Assembly (NCBI GenBank): GCA_945874095.1
Contig: CAMCFM010000013.1
Coordinates: 1 to 21,477, forward strand
Direction: 5' to 3'
Source of the DNA: Candidatus Kuenenia stuttgartensis
GTDB lineage: Bacteria > Planctomycetota > Planctomycetia > Isosphaerales > Isosphaeraceae
DNA: 21,477 nt
The notes beneath the pieces are model-generated. The model had not been told where the DNA came from, did not search any database, and saw only the letters and a list, made by a program, of their open reading frames with translations. Both the position numbers and the translations under genes were made by a program. Shown in pieces: positions 1 to 7,252 of this stretch (its first letter is position 1; every line of letters starts with the position of its first letter).

Positions 1-654
1 AAGCTCATGGTGGCACACGTTTTGCCGTTCTTCCCTGAGTTTGCGTTTGCTGCCGAGGCGATTCAGAGCGGCCAATATGGCAAGGTTCTGGCCGCCAATT
101 TCTATCGGGTGATCAGCAAGCCTGATTGGTCCGCAGGCATTGCCGACGCCGAGAAAAGCGGTGGTCCGGCCATCGACCTGCACATTCACGACACGCACTT
201 TATTGGCTGGCTATTTGGCAAGCCTGAACGCGTTTCGTCGCGGGGTGTGGTGGATCAGGGGATTGTCGTACACCTCCAGACCAACTACGAATACGATGCA
301 CCCGGCTCGCCAGTTGTGAGTTGTACGTCCGGCGCGATCAGTCAAAGCGGGCGCCCCTTCGCCCACGGATATGAGATTTTCTTCGAAAAAGCCACGATCA
401 AGTTCGAATACGCCAATCTTGGCCGGGACCATGTCGCATATCCCCTGACGGTCATTCTGGCCGACGGTCGGGTGGAAACCCCGACCCTTTCGGCTGGCGA
501 CGCCTTTGAAAGCGAGATCGGTGTGGCTGTGAACAATGTCTCAGGCGGTACCCATAACCCAATGCTTGACGGCGACTTAGCTCAATTGGCGCTGAAGCTG
601 AGCAAGGCTGAGGTTCAGTCCGTACTCGAAGGCCGACCTGTTGAAGTGCATTGA
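1..654 (+). CDS. Gfo/Idh/MocA family oxidoreductase, C-terminal part (5' end outside window)
   Basis: The reading frame is open from base 1 and ends with TGA at 652-654, giving 217 residues of the C-terminal substrate-binding domain. The ATG at 7-9 is internal, because the codons before it already read KL and the run KLMVAHVLPFFPEF matches the family's conserved strand just after the Rossmann domain. The signature GGPAIDLHIHD (residues 54-64) carries the Asp and His residues that line the active site in this family. The N-terminal NAD(P)-binding domain, normally about 120-150 residues, lies upstream of the window. Members oxidise or reduce sugars, inositols or related polyols with a nicotinamide cofactor. 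The substrate cannot be told from this half. The gene converges on the HNH gene, with a hairpin between them. Confidence 0.88.
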   Translation, partial: KLMVAHVLPFFPEFAFAAEAIQSGQYGKVLAANFYRVISKPDWSAGIADAEKSGGPAIDLHIHDTHFIGWLFGKPERVSSRGVVDQGIVVHLQTNYEYDAPGSPVVSCTSGAISQSGRPFAHGYEIFFEKATIKFEYANLGRDHVAYPLTVILADGRVETPTLSAGDAFESEIGVAVNNVSGGTHNPMLDGDLAQLALKLSKAEVQSVLEGRPVEVH

Positions 655-672
655 ATGAACTGAAGATCCAGG

Positions 673-708
673 TATGATCTGGCCAACCTATTTTCTGGCC
701 AGATCATA
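673..708. terminator. 13-bp perfect hairpin between converging genes
   Basis: Arms at 673-685 (TATGATCTGGCCA) and 696-708 are perfectly complementary around a 10-nt loop. The hairpin begins 18 nt after the oxidoreductase stop and ends 11 nt before the stop of the convergent HNH gene, so it could end transcripts from both sides. There is no clean U-tract on either strand, so I call it a probable bidirectional terminator and not a textbook intrinsic one. Confidence 0.55.
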
Positions 709-719
709 TTATCGTCATT

Positions 720-1355
720 TCAAGTCAGGTCGATTGACCAACTGCTGTTCTCCAGAAACACCTTCCAGCTGTGATACTTACGACTACTCAAGCGGGTGGA
801 TAGAAGCGGGCTTGTCCGGGGCCTTTCCGGCTGCTTGGCCAGCGGCATTCCTGCCCCTTGTGGGGTGCGGCCACCTTTGCGGACATTGCATCGCAGGCAG
901 GCTGTGACAATGTTTTCCCAAGTGGCTGGGCCGCCTCGGCTGCGTGGAACGACGTGATCCATCGAAAGTTCGTGAGGGGCATATTTCTTGCCACAATATT
1001 GGCAGCGGTTGCCGTCGCGTGCAAACAGGTTACGCCGATTAAACTTGATCCGCTGGCGGGGCAGTTTGTCAAAGCTCATGAGCCGGATAATGCGCGGTGC
1101 TTCGAGCTCGAATCGCACGGATCGCAGAACGTCGTCTTCAGGCTCCCAGCAACCCATGCGTTCCAGCGATCGTTCGAGCCAACGGTCGAAGGTGAAAGAC
1201 TCAAAATAGCCTTCCTCCTGAACGTGCACCACCTCGGCATCGCCTTTGTAAAGCATTCCCAAGGCGCGTCTTACGGAGATCACCTGGACGGCCATGTAAA
1301 GCCTGTTCAGGACCAGAACGTTGGCCTGCAAGGCAACATTTGAGACAGAACTCAT
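720..1355 (-). CDS. HNH endonuclease family protein
   Basis: This 211-residue protein starts at ATG 1355, with AGAGG at 1366-1370 placed 10 nt upstream. Residues 118-170 form an HNH nuclease fold: a CxxC pair (C118, C121), the metal and catalytic stretch SMDHVVPRSRGG with H134, the central Asn in WENIV (N148), and a second CxxC followed by Asn (C153, C156, N157). The four cysteines should bind a structural zinc. The first 100 residues, beginning with VLVLNRLYMAVQVISVRRAL, are the conserved N-terminal region of a widespread bacterial HNH family without a known partner. The C-terminal tail (SWKVFLENSSW) also looks conserved from memory. No methylase, integrase or toxin gene is adjacent, so a restriction, homing or repair role cannot be assigned. 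It appears monocistronic. Confidence 0.87.
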   Translation of the reverse strand: MSSVSNVALQANVLVLNRLYMAVQVISVRRALGMLYKGDAEVVHVQEEGYFESFTFDRWLERSLERMGCWEPEDDVLRSVRFELEAPRIIRLMSFDKLPRQRIKFNRRNLFARDGNRCQYCGKKYAPHELSMDHVVPRSRGGPATWENIVTACLRCNVRKGGRTPQGAGMPLAKQPERPRTSPLLSTRLSSRKYHSWKVFLENSSWSIDLT

Positions 1356-1370
1356 GATTTGAGAACCTCT

Positions 1371-1703
1371 TGCGTCAATGGATCGGGCGTCAGTGTCAAC
1401 GAATCGGAGCGTCCCTGCCGTACCACAGTTCCGGGAATCGTTCCCGAATGGCTTTGGTTATTGCTTCCGTTTTTTTGGTCCGAAGGCAGACAGGCGTGAC
1501 AGCCATTTGCCTTGTTTTCGGATCAGATTCGTTCCGTGGTGCTCGTGCCGTTTTTGAGTCTCGGTTCAGATTGACCGATCTCTCGGCATGGCCTGATCAT
1601 GAGGACAAGTTTCGATTGTGCCTGAAGCCTCCTTTTTAGCGCAAGTTCTGTCGGTTGGGCGGAGTTCCAAGAATTGTAAAAGAGCCGGTTGCTGAAAGGT
1701 ACA
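1371..1703. other. Intergenic stretch with no gene seen
   Basis: This lies between the HNH start and the leuB terminator. A plus-strand open frame at 1370-1639 resembles no protein I know and lacks a convincing ribosome-binding site. Upstream of the HNH gene, the minus strand has TTGACA (1399-1394) with no acceptable -10 at 16-18 nt, so I do not call a promoter. Nothing else stands out. Confidence 0.5.
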
Positions 1704-1737
1704 AAAAAACGGGGCTTTTTTAAAAGCCCCGTTTTTT
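1704..1737 (-). terminator. Rho-independent terminator of the leuB-type gene
   Basis: A near-perfect stem of up to 16 bp (AAAAAACGGGGCTTTT at 1704-1719 pairing with 1722-1737) with a CGGGGC core and A/T flanks lies 7 nt beyond the leuB stop. Read on the minus strand, the GC stem is followed by a run of U. The A-tract before the stem makes it potentially active in both directions. Confidence 0.9.
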
Positions 1738-1744
1738 GGATGAA

Positions 1745-2857
1745 TCAGAGTTTTGAGATGGCTGACCTGACGGCCTCGCCCACCGTTCTGGTCGAGTCTG
1801 TTCCGCCCAGATCAGGTGTCTTAACCTTCGCTTCAGCAAGCACTTGTGCCACGCCCTTTCGGACAAGGTCAGCGGCATGCGGCTTGCCCAGATGGTCGAG
1901 CATCATGCCGATCGTCAGGCAGGTGGCGATCGGGTTGGCGATGCCTTTACCAGCGATATCGGGAGCGGATCCGTGGACAGGCTCGAACATGCTTGGGAAA
2001 GCCTTGTCAGGATTGATGTTACCCGAACCGGCCACGCCCAGACCGCCTTGAAGAACGGCGCCGAGGTCAGTGATGATGTCGCCGAACATATTGGTGGTCA
2101 CAATCACGTCATATCGCTGTGGGACGCGAATCATGTGCATGCAGCAGGCGTCAACGTGGTTGTAGTCGGTGGCGATTTCCGGATAGTTCACGGCCATTTC
2201 GTTGTAAGCACGCTGCCAGAGGTCGTGGGCGAAAGTGAGGACGTTGGTTTTGGCGACCAAGGTCACACGACCGCGTTTGCCGGCGGCTTTTTCAGATTCG
2301 GTCAGACCTGCGAAAGGCCTTTCAGCAGCACGTTTTCTGGCCAGTTCGAAGGCGTAATGCAGGCACTTGTCGACCCCTTTACGGGTGTTGACAGAGCTTT
2401 GGATGGCGACTTCGTCAGGCGTGCCCTTGTGGGTGAAGCCACCGACACCGACGTAAAGATCTTCGTTGTTTTCACGAATCACAACCATGTCGATCTTTTC
2501 GGGTGTGGCGTCTTTAAGAGGCGTGTCCACACCGGGATAGAGCTTGATGGGGCGGAGGTTGATGGCTTGGCGGAACGAGAATCGAAGGTCGAGCAGCAGG
2601 CCTCGTTCGAGCACACCAGGAGGCACCAGTGGAGTTCCCACAGCACCCAGAAGAATGGCGTCGCACTGTTTCAGGCCTTCTTTATCTTCTGCTGGAAGCA
2701 CTTCGCCCGTGCGCAGATAGCGTTCGCCACCGAGGTCGAAGTGTTTCCATTCGACCTCAAAGCCCTCAAGCTGGGCCACAAGTTTGAGAGTTTCCACACC
2801 CTCTTGAACCACCTCAGGGCCGACTCCATCACCAGCGATTACGCCAATCTTGAACAC
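1745..2857 (-). CDS. leuB: 3-isopropylmalate dehydrogenase (LeuB-type beta-decarboxylating dehydrogenase)
   Basis: The predicted reaction is NAD-dependent oxidative decarboxylation of 3-isopropylmalate in leucine synthesis, in the cytoplasm. The product has 370 residues, the usual length. Family motifs occur in order: FKIGVIAGDGVGPEV at the N-terminus, the arginine-rich LRFSFRQAINLRP substrate segment, RENNEDLY, the catalytic Lys in VAKTN, the metal-binding Asp pair in NMFGDIITDLGA, and the NAD site EPVHGSAPDIAGKG. The stretch GVLERGLLLDLRF resembles the actinobacterial-type LeuB subgroup. I chose GTG 2857 because GGAG at 2868-2871 sits 10 nt upstream and the protein then opens like its relatives; a TTG at 2872 would add five residues and overlap that site. 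No leuA, leuC or leuD is nearby. Related enzymes act on isocitrate, tartrate or homoisocitrate, so the substrate is likely but not certain. Confidence 0.82.
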   Translation of the reverse strand: MFKIGVIAGDGVGPEVVQEGVETLKLVAQLEGFEVEWKHFDLGGERYLRTGEVLPAEDKEGLKQCDAILLGAVGTPLVPPGVLERGLLLDLRFSFRQAINLRPIKLYPGVDTPLKDATPEKIDMVVIRENNEDLYVGVGGFTHKGTPDEVAIQSSVNTRKGVDKCLHYAFELARKRAAERPFAGLTESEKAAGKRGRVTLVAKTNVLTFAHDLWQRAYNEMAVNYPEIATDYNHVDACCMHMIRVPQRYDVIVTTNMFGDIITDLGAVLQGGLGVAGSGNINPDKAFPSMFEPVHGSAPDIAGKGIANPIATCLTIGMMLDHLGKPHAADLVRKGVAQVLAEAKVKTPDLGGTDSTRTVGEAVRSAISKL

Positions 2858-2867
2858 AGGACCACGC

Positions 2868-2871
2868 TCCA
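2868..2871 (-). promoter_or_regulatory. Shine-Dalgarno site deciding the leuB start
   Basis: GGAG on the minus strand lies 10 nt before GTG 2857. It supports a GTG start over the in-frame TTG at 2872, which has no such site. Confidence 0.55.
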
Positions 2872-2872
2872 A

Positions 2873-3159
2873 AATCTTCAGAGATAAGATGTTAGATGAT
2901 AGGATTTACCAACCTGCAAACCACATGCCTGAATGGAATCCAAGTTTTTCTTGAGATTCAGGTTGATCGTTGAGACCCAATTTTAACAAGTCCGGCACAG
3001 AAATTCGACCACGATTGGATCTGATTTTTAAAAGGGCTTTGGGGGTTGCCCAGACGGATTGGTTCTGAGAATGCGAAATCCTTGACAATCAACTTTTCAA
3101 AAGAATCCAATGTTTTTTCATCTCTTTAAGTTGTACAATAAAGTTGTGATAAAGATTTG
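2873..3159. other. Divergent intergenic region between leuB and the kinase gene
   Basis: It should hold the promoters of both divergent genes. A minus-strand open frame of 60 codons (2906-3088) matches no family I know. On the plus strand, TTGACA at 3082-3087 is followed 18 nt later by TCCAAT (3106-3111), a candidate sigma70-type promoter with a weak -10. TACAAT at 3134-3139 is a better -10 but lacks a good -35. No operator or riboswitch is evident. Confidence 0.35.
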
Positions 3160-4578
3160 ATGAAGCCTTGGTCTGAGGGGCAGTCGAATTTCTCTCCTCG
3201 ACTCACATTCGCCATTCTGCTGGTTTTGTCGATTCCGCGAATCACAACTAAAGGTGTAAAATTGGCCACTCCAGCCGAAACCAGTACTGACTCGAAAGTA
3301 TCCAGAAATGGGCTCAAGGGGAAAGATCCCTTGTCCATTTTGGAGCGGTCACTGGTTTCTCGGGGATTCGCCACGCCTGAGGATTTGAACCGAGCCAGGC
3401 TGAGTCTTTCGGCGGCAAACTCGCACGGGTCGAATCCCGGAGCATCGCCATCAGGCACGGCATTTTTAAGTGTGTTGGTCGATCGAGGCGTTTTGACCAC
3501 GTCTCAAAGCGAGCGATTGAGCCGTGAGATTGTCAGTGATACGCCAAAGCGGATCGAGATTCCTGGCTTCCAGATGCTCGAAAAAATTGGCAGGGGCTGT
3601 ATGGGCGTCGTCTACAAGGCACGCCAGACCAGTGTAGACAGAATCGTGGCTGTCAAAATTCTGCTTCCCAGCCTCGCCAAAAATCCATCGTATGTGCAGC
3701 GATTTGTGCGAGAAGCCAAAATGGCGGCGGCTCTGTCGCACCCAAATCTGGTCAGTGTGATCGATGCTGGATCCGCAGCCGGCCTCTATTTTTTCGTGAT
3801 GGAATATGTCGAAGGCAAGTCGGTGGGCGAACGATTGCTGGAAGTGGGCCGATTTGAGGAGCAGGAGGCGCTCGGTATTGCTATGTCTGTGGCTGAGGCC
3901 CTGATGCATGCCAATGAGCGTGGCCTGATTCACCGTGATGTAAAGCCTGACAATATCATGATTCATCGCGATCGGGCCAAGCTGGCAGATCTCGGGCTGG
4001 CCCGCCCAACGGCCGATGAAACCTGGGCCTTGGCCGAAGCTGGGCTGGCGGTGGGGACACCTTATTACATCAGTCCAGAGCAGGCCAGGGGCGAAGTTCA
4101 CATCGACATTCGCACGGACCTCTACAGCCTGGGGGCCACTCTGTATCACATGGTGACGGGCCGCCCTCCGTTTCAGGGCGAGACCTCAGCCGAGGTGACC
4201 CGTCAGCATGCCGATATCAATCTTTCAGCGGCTCCACCTGACCACCTGAACGACAAGATTTCGAGCGGTTTCGGGGTCGTCGTCGAAACCCTTTTGGCCA
4301 AGGATCGAAAAAACCGCTACCAGCAGCCGAAAGATTTGATCCACGACCTGAAGAACCTGATCGCAGGCCAGCCGCCTGACATTGCACAGCAGTCCGTGAG
4401 TGAATTTGGTCGGCTGAGGGAAGGCGATTCGCTGGACGAAGCGGATCAGTTGCAGGAATTGCAATCAGAGATTGAATCCAAAGATCTTAAAATACAATCT
4501 TTGACTCAGTGGAATGCCATACTTGCAATTCTGGCTGGAATTTCTTGTGCTGCGACTATTTTTTCATTTTTGATTTGA
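3160..4578 (+). CDS. Membrane-anchored Ser/Thr protein kinase (PknB/Hanks type)
   Basis: The kinase phosphorylates Ser/Thr on unknown targets. Counting from ATG 3160, the kinase domain spans about residues 136-400. It has the glycine loop GRGCMG (144-149), the ATP-binding Lys in VAVK (166), the catalytic loop HRDVKPDN (258-265), DLG in place of DFG (277-279) and SPE in place of APE (305-307). All catalytic residues are present, so it should be active. Residues about 57-125 form a helical N-terminal region of the sort that precedes many planctomycete kinases. After the kinase comes a short coiled-coil-like stretch (about 425-448) and a single C-terminal hydrophobic helix (about 452-472), a tail anchor that would keep the kinase cytoplasmic. 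The start is uncertain: TTG 3262 has AAAGGTG at 3250-3256, 5 nt upstream, and would remove a 34-residue leader containing FAILLVLSIP. It converges on the esterase gene. Confidence 0.88.
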   Translation: MKPWSEGQSNFSPRLTFAILLVLSIPRITTKGVKLATPAETSTDSKVSRNGLKGKDPLSILERSLVSRGFATPEDLNRARLSLSAANSHGSNPGASPSGTAFLSVLVDRGVLTTSQSERLSREIVSDTPKRIEIPGFQMLEKIGRGCMGVVYKARQTSVDRIVAVKILLPSLAKNPSYVQRFVREAKMAAALSHPNLVSVIDAGSAAGLYFFVMEYVEGKSVGERLLEVGRFEEQEALGIAMSVAEALMHANERGLIHRDVKPDNIMIHRDRAKLADLGLARPTADETWALAEAGLAVGTPYYISPEQARGEVHIDIRTDLYSLGATLYHMVTGRPPFQGETSAEVTRQHADINLSAAPPDHLNDKISSGFGVVVETLLAKDRKNRYQQPKDLIHDLKNLIAGQPPDIAQQSVSEFGRLREGDSLDEADQLQELQSEIESKDLKIQSLTQWNAILAILAGISCAATIFSFLI

Positions 4579-4597
4579 ATGGTGGTTGATCCGCCAT
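4579..4597. terminator. Short hairpin between convergent kinase and esterase genes
   Basis: ATGGTGG and CCGCCAT pair over 7 bp (one G-U) around a 5-nt loop, in the 29-nt gap between two stop codons. A run of T occurs only 15 or so nt later on the plus strand. It is a weak candidate for a terminator. Confidence 0.3.
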
Positions 4598-4607
4598 GCA
4601 TCAGACT

Positions 4608-5408
4608 TCAATGTTTTTTAGTTTTGGAATATTCTTTGAAAAATGCAGCAATGGATGCCGGGGCTTCCAGGTTGAATTGATGACCACCAGGGTGGATCAG
4701 GGTCACAACTGGCGGACCGTTCTCCGATTCGTAAATTTTGCAGTACTTGCCATTGGGCCAATCTTTGACTGAAGTTGTCTTGTTCAGAGTTTTTATGGTC
4801 TCGATCGTCATTTTCTGCCATTCATATTTCACCAGTTTGTCGCCTTCCCCTGCGATATGGAGCACTGGCTTTGGTTTAAGCGCGCCGAGTTCACGGAACC
4901 GAGCTGATGCAGATGGAGCCACGGCTGCAAAAATGTCGCTTCGTTCAGCCCATAAGATATAAGTGAAACCGCCTCCGTTGGAATGGCCGGTTGCATAGAT
5001 CCGATTTTCATCCACCTGAAATTCAGTTTTCAAATCGGCAAGCATTTTATCAAAAAATTTCAGGTCGCGATTGTTCTCTGTTCCTGTTCGTGATTGCCAG
5101 CCGCTGCGTTTGCCTTCCGGGTCTGTCAATCGGCCGGGAGTCTTTAAGCCTTGGGGGTATACCACAATTGCTTCTGGCCAGAGAGTGTGCAGGTGGAATG
5201 CAGACGAAGCGTTTTTCATCGTGCCGCCATGACCATGAAATACAAACACAAGCGGAGTTTTTTCCGTCCTGGCCTTGGCAGGTGCAAAAACGAGTGCTTC
5301 CCTCTGCGTCTGATCAACCGAAAAACGCCTGAGGTTTTCTTGATCTTGAGCTGCCAGCCGGCCTGCGATGAAGACCAGACCGATACTGAAAAGGAAATGC
5401 GTTCGCAT
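4608..5408 (-). CDS. Secreted alpha/beta-hydrolase, PHB depolymerase/feruloyl-esterase-like
   Basis: The product of 266 residues opens with a signal peptide (MRTHFLFSIGLVFIAGRLAAQ). ATG 5408 is preferred over the in-frame TTG 5414 because AGGG lies about 7 nt before it. The mature part shows the oxyanion strand VFVFHGHGG, the nucleophile elbow GHSNGG (Ser about 143), an acidic residue in AGEGDKLV (Asp about 190) and the catalytic His in HPGGHQFN (about 243), in the order of the LpqC/esterase-PHB family. These enzymes cleave ester bonds in polyesters, feruloylated or acetylated polysaccharides. Its place last in a run with a sulfatase and a glycosidase-like protein favours removing ester groups from glycans, but that is inferred from context. 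The gap to the sulfatase gene is 99 nt, so co-transcription is possible. Confidence 0.85.
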   Translation of the reverse strand: MRTHFLFSIGLVFIAGRLAAQDQENLRRFSVDQTQREALVFAPAKARTEKTPLVFVFHGHGGTMKNASSAFHLHTLWPEAIVVYPQGLKTPGRLTDPEGKRSGWQSRTGTENNRDLKFFDKMLADLKTEFQVDENRIYATGHSNGGGFTYILWAERSDIFAAVAPSASARFRELGALKPKPVLHIAGEGDKLVKYEWQKMTIETIKTLNKTTSVKDWPNGKYCKIYESENGPPVVTLIHPGGHQFNLEAPASIAAFFKEYSKTKKH

Positions 5409-5507
5409 GGTCAAACCCTGATTGTTGTGTCATGTAGCTGAGGCTGTATGTCAGGTTTAACACGGATTAGACGGAAAAGTTTCGGAGTTTTTATGCCAGT
5501 CGAAAAA

Positions 5508-7199
5508 TCAGGGCTTTTTGGCGATTCGGCCCTGATGGACAAATTCATCGCGGCTCAGGACTCCATCTTGATTGGAGTCAAATTTCGGGAATCGTTTGGG
5601 AGCCTCGTCTGGGTCCGGCTGATTGAGCAGAAATTCAGAAAGTGTCAGTTTTCCATCGGAGTTGGTGTCACGTCTGGTGAACATGGCGACCCGGTCCGAA
5701 TCTGGTTTGACCGGCGTTGAGGGGCCAGATGCAATTGGAGGTTTGGCCTCTGGCTGATTGGCCAGAATCTGGCTCAATTCAGAGATCACTTGCGGGTTTG
5801 TCGAGGCGATATTCCTGGTTTCAAGCGGGTCTGTCTGATAGTCATAAAGTTCAAAAACAGCCGATTCCCGATCGCTCCCGAACTTCTTCCATTCGACCAT
5901 CCGGTATCGGTCGGTCCGAATCGCCCGGCCCAGCATTCCACCGCCTCTGGGATAAACATGCGTCACACTGGTACGTATTGCGGTCTCAGGATTTTCAATC
6001 ACCTTTGCCTGACTGATTCCGTCAAGGCCTTTCGGTGGCTTCAGGCCAGCAAGATCAGCAATTGTTGGATAAATATCAACCGACTCGAGAAACGCTTGCG
6101 TTCGTTTGCCGGGATTCAATCCAGGTTTTGAAATGATTACGGGAATGCGAGTGGCTTCTTGATAATTCGTATGCTTGCACCATATGCCGTGGTCGCCCAG
6201 ATGCCATCCATGATCGCCCCAAAGCACAATGATTGTATTTTCAGCATGCCCATTTTCCGCAAGAGCATCCATGACCCGACCGAGTTGGGCGTCCATATAA
6301 CTTGTTGCGGCATAATAGCCATGAATCAACGTTCTGGTCAGGTCGTCGTCGATCGGGCCCTTTTGAGGGATGTTTTTATACTGACGCAACTCTCCACCAT
6401 ATTGAGGAGCAAATTCCGGTGCCCCTTCCGGCGCCGATTTTACGGCTGGTAACCGAATTGCATTTCGGTCATAAAGATCCCAGTATTTTTTCGGTGCGCA
6501 AAATGGCAGGTGTGGCTTCAGGAAACCCACAGCCATAAAGAAAGGCTGACCGGTACCGGCTTTGGCCAATTGCAATCGCCGGACAGCTTCGTCGGCAATC
6601 TTGCCATCACCATAAGCGTTATCAGGCACATCGGCATTTTCGAATGCAGATCCGCGCGGCAGGTCGGCAGGCTTCTTGTTGTCAAATAAAGCCCCTTCGC
6701 GGGTCTGCCCCTGATTCTCTTTCAGCGCATATCCAATGCTGTTTGCTTTAAAGTGAGGAACTGACCACGACTGATCGTCCTCGTGATTACCGTGACCGAC
6801 GTGAAAAATCTTGCCCATGGCCTCTGTGCGATAGCCGTTGGTTTTAAAGAATTCAGGAAAAGTGATTGCATCCGGGCGAGATTTACGGAAGTTTGTCGGG
6901 AGATCATAAATGCCCAGAGTCTGTGGCCGGAGCGATGTCAATAAGGCGTTCCGCGAAGGTGAACAGACAGCTTGATTGCAATAAGCACGCTCAAAAAGAA
7001 CGCCTTGCGTGGCCAGTTTGTCCAGATTCGGAGTTTTAGCCAGATTGTCGCCATAAGCGCCTATGAGTGGTTTTAAGTCGTCAACACAGATCAGTAAAAC
7101 ATTGGGCTTTTCAGCAGATTCGGAACCTGGCATGAAGGCGGTGTACAGGCCATACAATAGTACAGATGCCATCAAACGGATCTTAATTCGAGGATACAT
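5508..7199 (-). CDS. Secreted sulfatase, iduronate-2-sulfatase-like, with C-terminal EF-hands
   Basis: This 563-residue exported type I sulfatase hydrolyses sulfate esters, probably on glycans. ATG 7199 has AGGGA about 8 nt upstream; the longer TTG start at 7232 would overlap that site. A signal peptide ends near residue 29 (SESA). The calcium-binding Asp pair is in ICVDDLKP (about 40-41). The formylglycine motif CSPSR begins at Cys79, so a maturase is needed for activation. Further active-site motifs are GKIFH (about 129-133), WGDHGWHLGDHG (Asp329, His330) and CKHTN (Lys342, His343). The wording around these motifs resembles human iduronate-2-sulfatase. After a Pro-rich linker, the last 55 residues hold two EF-hand loops, DTNSDGKLTLSE (511-522) and DSNQDGVLSRDE (541-552). 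It lies 53 nt after the beta-propeller gene and is probably in the same transcript. Confidence 0.93.
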   Translation of the reverse strand: MYPRIKIRLMASVLLYGLYTAFMPGSESAEKPNVLLICVDDLKPLIGAYGDNLAKTPNLDKLATQGVLFERAYCNQAVCSPSRNALLTSLRPQTLGIYDLPTNFRKSRPDAITFPEFFKTNGYRTEAMGKIFHVGHGNHEDDQSWSVPHFKANSIGYALKENQGQTREGALFDNKKPADLPRGSAFENADVPDNAYGDGKIADEAVRRLQLAKAGTGQPFFMAVGFLKPHLPFCAPKKYWDLYDRNAIRLPAVKSAPEGAPEFAPQYGGELRQYKNIPQKGPIDDDLTRTLIHGYYAATSYMDAQLGRVMDALAENGHAENTIIVLWGDHGWHLGDHGIWCKHTNYQEATRIPVIISKPGLNPGKRTQAFLESVDIYPTIADLAGLKPPKGLDGISQAKVIENPETAIRTSVTHVYPRGGGMLGRAIRTDRYRMVEWKKFGSDRESAVFELYDYQTDPLETRNIASTNPQVISELSQILANQPEAKPPIASGPSTPVKPDSDRVAMFTRRDTNSDGKLTLSEFLLNQPDPDEAPKRFPKFDSNQDGVLSRDEFVHQGRIAKKP

Positions 7200-7252
7200 T
7201 CGGAATTCCCTGTTTTTTTGAATAGAGACCAAAGTGATATCTGTCAGCCGGA

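Noticed and set aside
858..1343. A 161-codon plus-strand open frame opposite the HNH gene.
   Set aside because: The HNH frame has the full cysteine and His-Asn-Asn set and a ribosome-binding site; this one has neither.
720..1355. HNH gene considered as part of a group II intron, homing element or restriction system.
   Set aside because: No reverse transcriptase, methyltransferase, intron boundary or terminal repeats are seen; the gene has its own start and normal intergenic flanks.
1844..2887. A 347-codon plus-strand open frame opposite the leuB-type gene.
   Set aside because: It is the antisense shadow of a clear, motif-complete dehydrogenase; its translation shows no family motif.
3466..4149. 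A 227-codon minus-strand open frame across the kinase gene.
   Set aside because: It lies entirely within the kinase coding sequence on the other strand and has no recognisable domain.
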